Positions 60,311 through 64,000 of a DNA stretch of 64,000 nucleotides are shown in pieces. Position numbers and translations under genes: made by a program. The DNA comes from Cacconaster sp033811195 (lineage in GTDB: Bacteria; Bacteroidota; Bacteroidia; Bacteroidales; UBA932): assembly GCA_033811195.1 (NCBI GenBank), contig JAPXOZ010000001.1:62001-126000 (forward strand). The letters run 5' to 3'. A model generated the notes under the pieces. That model was not told where the DNA came from and made no database searches. It saw only the letters and a program-made list of their open reading frames with translations. The first letter of the stretch is position 1, and the number at the start of each line of letters is the position of its first letter.

Positions 60311-62869
60311 TTATTTTGTCATAACATATTTTGCAGTATTGGCAATATCAAGAGTGACTTTGTAAGTGCCTGCCTCTGTAACTTTGATATTATCTCCGTT
60401 GAAAACAAGTCCTGCATCACCGGCACCTAGGTTGTAATCCCAGTTGTTGTTGAATTTGAACTTAAATTCGGAGCCGGCCTTGAACTCCACAGTAGCACTG
60501 TAAGTCCTGGTTGCAGCATCAAATGCCATCGCAACACCATCTCCCCAGTCATCACCTGCTGCAAATGAGCCAACGAGGGCAACCCTGGTTACCGGAGTTG
60601 CAACAGCCTTCTTACCGGGCAGGTCTACTGTCCAGAAATAGGTACCATCGGCAACTTCCATATTGTCACCGCTCCAGAGGTTAAACTCGTATGTTGTACC
60701 CTCTACAAGTTGTCCTGAGATCCAGCCTGCACCGGCCTCGTGGAACTTGAATTGGTTGGAACCGCCATACATCGCTATTGCACCCTTGTAGAGTCCCTCT
60801 GCTCCACCCTGATTGAGTGCCACATCATCGGTGGGACTCCAGGAATGGCCTGAGTAACTACCGGGTACAGTGATAAATGAAGCATAAGCCGGAGCAGGAG
60901 CATCACCTATCTTGGTTACAATGGCCTTAAAAGGCTTTGCGGAGAGTATCAACTCAATGTCGTACGTTCCGCCATCGGGATCCTTAAGATTAGATCCTCC
61001 ATAAACCAGATTAGTAGTCTCACCGCCAAGATTATATGCACCGGGGAGATCCCAGCCGGCATTCATGCGGAACTTATACTCCGTATTTGCGGGGAACACA
61101 ATACCTGAAATCTTCCAGCTGTCGGACTCTGCATTGTATGTCATCGCCACATCCTCGGGGCTACCCCAGCCACAGAATGAACCTACAACTGCAACTCTTG
61201 TGATAAGGAGTGCAGTAGCCTTGAGTTCGGTCAAATCCACTGAGAGATAGTAATAGCCCTTCTCGAGATTGAGATTGCTGCCCTTCTCTACGAGTGCATC
61301 AAAGGTGCCACCAAAATCATTATCCCAATTACGCTCATGAGTAAACTTGAAGTCACCGTCAAGGTGTACGAAGCCTTCATAATGGCCATTGCCGTCACCT
61401 GTAAGCATCGGAGCCGTACCGGGATTCCATCCCTGGTGATTACCGGGGATATAGAGATTGTCGGGATATGCGGTATTGATGAAGGTAACCGAATAAGGGG
61501 TCTTAGCAACATTGAGAACAATCTTGTAGTTACCTTCGGGTCCTTCATAATTGAGGTTGTTCCCTATGGTTGTCGAAACATTGCTCAGGCTGTGGCCACC
61601 CAAAGAGTGGGTCCAGTCATCATTGAAACGGAACTTAAATTCACCGGGAACAATGTCAACGGGTGCACTGAAAGTCTGCTTCTCAGCATCGTATTCAAGA
61701 TCAATATCTGAACCCCATCCACCTACGGCGGTACCAATTACTCCAAGAGAGCCGAGCTGCACCATATATATGGTGTTAAGCTTCTTGTTGAGAGCAATAT
61801 TATAAATACCTGAAGGCACCTTGATGTTATCAGGAGCACCAACGGCACCGGTTGCGGAGGAATATTCACCTGCAAAGGTGGATATCTCAACAATACCGCC
61901 GAAATCGTCGCCCCATTCAGGTTTAATGCAGAATTTAAACTCAACATCAGAGCCATCTTCTGTCCTGAGGTCAATAACGGCCTCATAGAATCCCTTGGCA
62001 ACGGTAGACTCGAGCATAGTCGGAGCAGTAGCCGGATTCCATCCCTGGTGGCTACCGGGGAGATAGAGGATGTCCGGATATGATGCCAAATAAGTTGTAA
62101 CAGGAATTATAACCTTTGCTGAAGGCACACCGGAAGCGTATGTTTCGGAGAATGCCTTTACAAAGAATTTCACATCTGAGGTTGCAGCCTCAGGTGCACC
62201 TGTCGAAACTATCGCATCATTGAAAGCATCTACTGTTACGGTGTATGAGGTGGCTTTAAGACCGGATGCCAATTCAACCGCATCTCCATCTTCAAACTGT
62301 GCGAAGACGCTATAGGTAATCTCTTCGTTGTATCCGAGACGTGCCGGTTCCCAGTCAAAGAGCATAATCTCACCTGCCGGAGTTGCAGGATCAAGTGTAA
62401 CCGATTTAATGACGGTGCCGAATACGGGAGCCACTGCATCACCGAAGGCATAGATGTCGATGGTGATGGGTTCTGACTTGTAGGTATTAGCACCATCAAT
62501 CACCTGCACAAAGAAGGACATCGTAAATGTGCTGTTCTCCGGAAGTGAAGGAAAGGTGTTATAAAGAAGTGTCTTGAAATCGCTTTTGGACGCGATGTAG
62601 TAAAGGTCTTTTGTAGAGGCAAGTTTTGCTGCCGTGCCCTCGTAGTCCGCAAAAAATTCATAGGTCAATCCCTCGGGAAGGAATCTATATGCCGACCAGG
62701 AGAAATTGATATCCTCATCCATTGTATTGGAGGTCATAAGGATATCCGAATGGGAATAGAGCTCCGGAGCCACAGGGGCCGTGGAGAATGCATCCTCTGG
62801 GAATACCTCACAGGAGGTAATTCCTAACATCAAAGCAGCAACTGCAATAAAGCTTAATATCTTTTTCAT
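60311..62869 (-). CDS. SusF-like glycan-binding lipoprotein with six repeated modules
   Basis: The 852-aa lipoprotein (lipobox LGITSCE) begins with two SusE/F-type Ig-like domains (about 30-140 and 148-258). Six beta-sandwich modules of two kinds then alternate. Type A (about 266-370, 469-556, 664-758) opens YLPGSHQGWNPATAP or similar; type B (about 374-464, 558-654, 762-852) opens VVGSFCGWG and carries YKFRMNAGWD. The conserved Trp residues are those used to stack on starch in SusE and SusF. B. thetaiotaomicron SusF has three such modules in about 485 aa, so this is an expanded form. The third type A module reads GSYSGHSWSP, with the Trp shifted. Confidence 0.86.
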   Translation of the reverse strand: MKKILSFIAVAALMLGITSCEVFPEDAFSTAPVAPELYSHSDILMTSNTMDEDINFSWSAYRFLPEGLTYEFFADYEGTAAKLASTKDLYYIASKSDFKTLLYNTFPSLPENSTFTMSFFVQVIDGANTYKSEPITIDIYAFGDAVAPVFGTVIKSVTLDPATPAGEIMLFDWEPARLGYNEEITYSVFAQFEDGDAVELASGLKATSYTVTVDAFNDAIVSTGAPEAATSDVKFFVKAFSETYASGVPSAKVIIPVTTYLASYPDILYLPGSHQGWNPATAPTMLESTVAKGFYEAVIDLRTEDGSDVEFKFCIKPEWGDDFGGIVEISTFAGEYSSATGAVGAPDNIKVPSGIYNIALNKKLNTIYMVQLGSLGVIGTAVGGWGSDIDLEYDAEKQTFSAPVDIVPGEFKFRFNDDWTHSLGGHSLSNVSTTIGNNLNYEGPEGNYKIVLNVAKTPYSVTFINTAYPDNLYIPGNHQGWNPGTAPMLTGDGNGHYEGFVHLDGDFKFTHERNWDNDFGGTFDALVEKGSNLNLEKGYYYLSVDLTELKATALLITRVAVVGSFCGWGSPEDVAMTYNAESDSWKISGIVFPANTEYKFRMNAGWDLPGAYNLGGETTNLVYGGSNLKDPDGGTYDIELILSAKPFKAIVTKIGDAPAPAYASFITVPGSYSGHSWSPTDDVALNQGGAEGLYKGAIAMYGGSNQFKFHEAGAGWISGQLVEGTTYEFNLWSGDNMEVADGTYFWTVDLPGKKAVATPVTRVALVGSFAAGDDWGDGVAMAFDAATRTYSATVEFKAGSEFKFKFNNNWDYNLGAGDAGLVFNGDNIKVTEAGTYKVTLDIANTAKYVMTK

Positions 62870-62888
62870 TCTATTATCGTTTTAAAGG

Positions 62889-63995
62889 TTACTGTTTTTC
62901 CATTACCAATACATAAGGAGTCCTGTTGCCGTGCAACTTCATAACATAAGTGCCGGCAGAAGGTACTGAGATATCACCACCACCCTGAACGAGCTTGATG
63001 CCGCCGGGAACATCCGAACTAGCCTCACCATCTGTTCCAAACTTGAATGTCCAGTTGTCAGGGTTGTGTGCAGTATTGAGACGTATGAGGAAATTGAGTC
63101 CCCCATCAGCAGTGAATGTCACAGCAGGTGAGACCCAAACATTCTCTGTTGCGTCATATTTAAGAGGGTCATCACCGGTAGTGGCGTAGGACCATCCGTT
63201 GTATGCACCAACCATTCCAACACCATCAACAACTGCCTTGTCTATGGTCATCGCACTGCGATTGACAGTGAGTTCGTAAATAGAGCCATCTCTCAGATCC
63301 ACAGAAAGGTTGGAATCGGACTGCTCGGGACAGGTCCAGGAAGGAGTGAGGTAATTGTAACCCCAGTTCTCATCAGACCAGTTGCGTGCAACAGTCACCT
63401 TAAAATATGAATAATCTTCACTTCCGTCCTGCAGGTCGACAAGTGTCTTATAAATATTGGTACCACCGTCTGTCTCCCAGAATTGGGGGGCTTGGGTAAT
63501 GTTCCATGACTGATAATTGCCAGGCAGGAAGAGGTACCTCAGCTCAGCAGCATAAGTTGTAATGTTGAAGCTGATATCGTTGGATTTGACAGGCGCCACA
63601 TTTGTGCCGTAAATAGAGGCTATGAGGCCGGCATTGATATTAGCGGTCTCATTAGGTTTGACCTTGAGGTCATTGCATACGAGTCCGTTCAAATCCTGCT
63701 TGCTGATGGTAAAAGAGTTTGAAAAGGAGGTACCCGCCAAAACTCTGTTTTCTCCAAGTGTCAGATAGAGAGCATACTGGATCTGAGTAGGCACTCCAAA
63801 CGAAGCTGATGTCCAGTTGAAAACCACTGCCTCAACCTTACTGTTGTCCTTATTGACAATAATGTCCTTCTGGGCTAGCAGAGTCGGAGCAACGCTTTGC
63901 GCAGGATCGACTTTGACATGTTCAATCTCCATTTCGCAAGCGGAAAAGAGGAACATGGCCATCATCAGCATTACTATATATTTAAACTGTTTCAT
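62889..63995 (-). CDS. SusE-like glycan-binding lipoprotein
   Basis: A 368-aa lipoprotein (lipobox MFLFSACE) with a SusE-type N-terminal Ig-like domain (APTLLAQKDIIVNKDNSKVE over its first strands) and one A-B pair of binding modules: YLFLPGNYQSWNITQAP near residue 172, and VGMVGAYNGWSYATTGDDP near 267. The size is close to SusE (387 aa). The gene ends 19 bp before the SusF-like start, so they share a transcript; susC and susD are expected upstream, past the window edge. It probably helps trap starch at the surface. Confidence 0.85.
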   Translation of the reverse strand: MKQFKYIVMLMMAMFLFSACEMEIEHVKVDPAQSVAPTLLAQKDIIVNKDNSKVEAVVFNWTSASFGVPTQIQYALYLTLGENRVLAGTSFSNSFTISKQDLNGLVCNDLKVKPNETANINAGLIASIYGTNVAPVKSNDISFNITTYAAELRYLFLPGNYQSWNITQAPQFWETDGGTNIYKTLVDLQDGSEDYSYFKVTVARNWSDENWGYNYLTPSWTCPEQSDSNLSVDLRDGSIYELTVNRSAMTIDKAVVDGVGMVGAYNGWSYATTGDDPLKYDATENVWVSPAVTFTADGGLNFLIRLNTAHNPDNWTFKFGTDGEASSDVPGGIKLVQGGGDISVPSAGTYVMKLHGNRTPYVLVMEKQ

Positions 63996-64000
63996 AATCT

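Overview
The window is from a Bacteroidota chromosome, almost certainly order Bacteroidales; the genus cannot be fixed from the sequence. Supporting signs are a Sus-type starch locus, a FimA/Mfa-type fimbrial operon, many signal peptides with lipoboxes ending in Cys, A-rich rather than Shine-Dalgarno leaders, and at least twelve exact copies of the Bacteroidetes -7 promoter element TAnnTTTG placed just upstream of genes. Gene density is high and there are no rRNA or tRNA genes, insertion sequences or CRISPR arrays that I can see.

Layout. 1-25 kb is mostly housekeeping: the 5' part of gyrA, a ClpC-type unfoldase, a HerA-like ATPase coupled to a Mom-like GNAT protein, a ferredoxin-tailed aldo/keto reductase, indolepyruvate ferredoxin oxidoreductase (iorAB), a secreted beta-helix protein, a transglutaminase lipoprotein, cutC, a DUF2147 protein coupled to an unknown membrane protein, an M16 peptidase, a one-domain LysR-type protein, a glycosyltransferase, a Ser/Arg-rich secreted protein, galE, a tRNA nucleotidyltransferase and a small HsdR_N-like nuclease-fold protein.

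25-38.3 kb is a fimbrial region read on the minus strand: DUF3575 outer-membrane protein, OmpA/DUF3868 protein, major fimbrillin, Mfa2-type anchor, then three large fimbrillin-like lipoproteins. Upstream lies a second, solitary DUF3575 gene with its own promoter and terminator. Both DUF3575 genes carry the same unusual regulatory architecture: a ~205-nt leader, the same -7 box, and an 89-bp conserved block about 140 bp further upstream. This duplicated regulatory module, with a G9 run at the start of the operon leader, is the most interesting undescribed signal I found.

38.6-51.7 kb holds a flippase-like membrane protein and a PfkB kinase fired from overlapping divergent promoters, a six-gene efflux operon (TolC, HlyD, two ABC ATPases equivalent to a split YbhF, two ABC-2 permeases), a nitrite ammonification cluster (nrfHA, then cytochrome c maturation ccsB/ccsA behind an intrinsic terminator), and a 55-aa rubredoxin.

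51.7-64 kb is a starch-utilisation locus on the minus strand: SusE-like and a greatly extended SusF-like glycan-binding lipoprotein, a SusG-like surface amylase with an inserted carbohydrate-binding domain, two further amylase lipoproteins, a SusA-like periplasmic enzyme, and a sugar nucleotidyltransferase. susC and susD are expected just beyond the right edge. Together the surface binders and lipoprotein amylases would cut starch outside the cell, and the SusA-like enzyme would finish the oligosaccharides in the periplasm.
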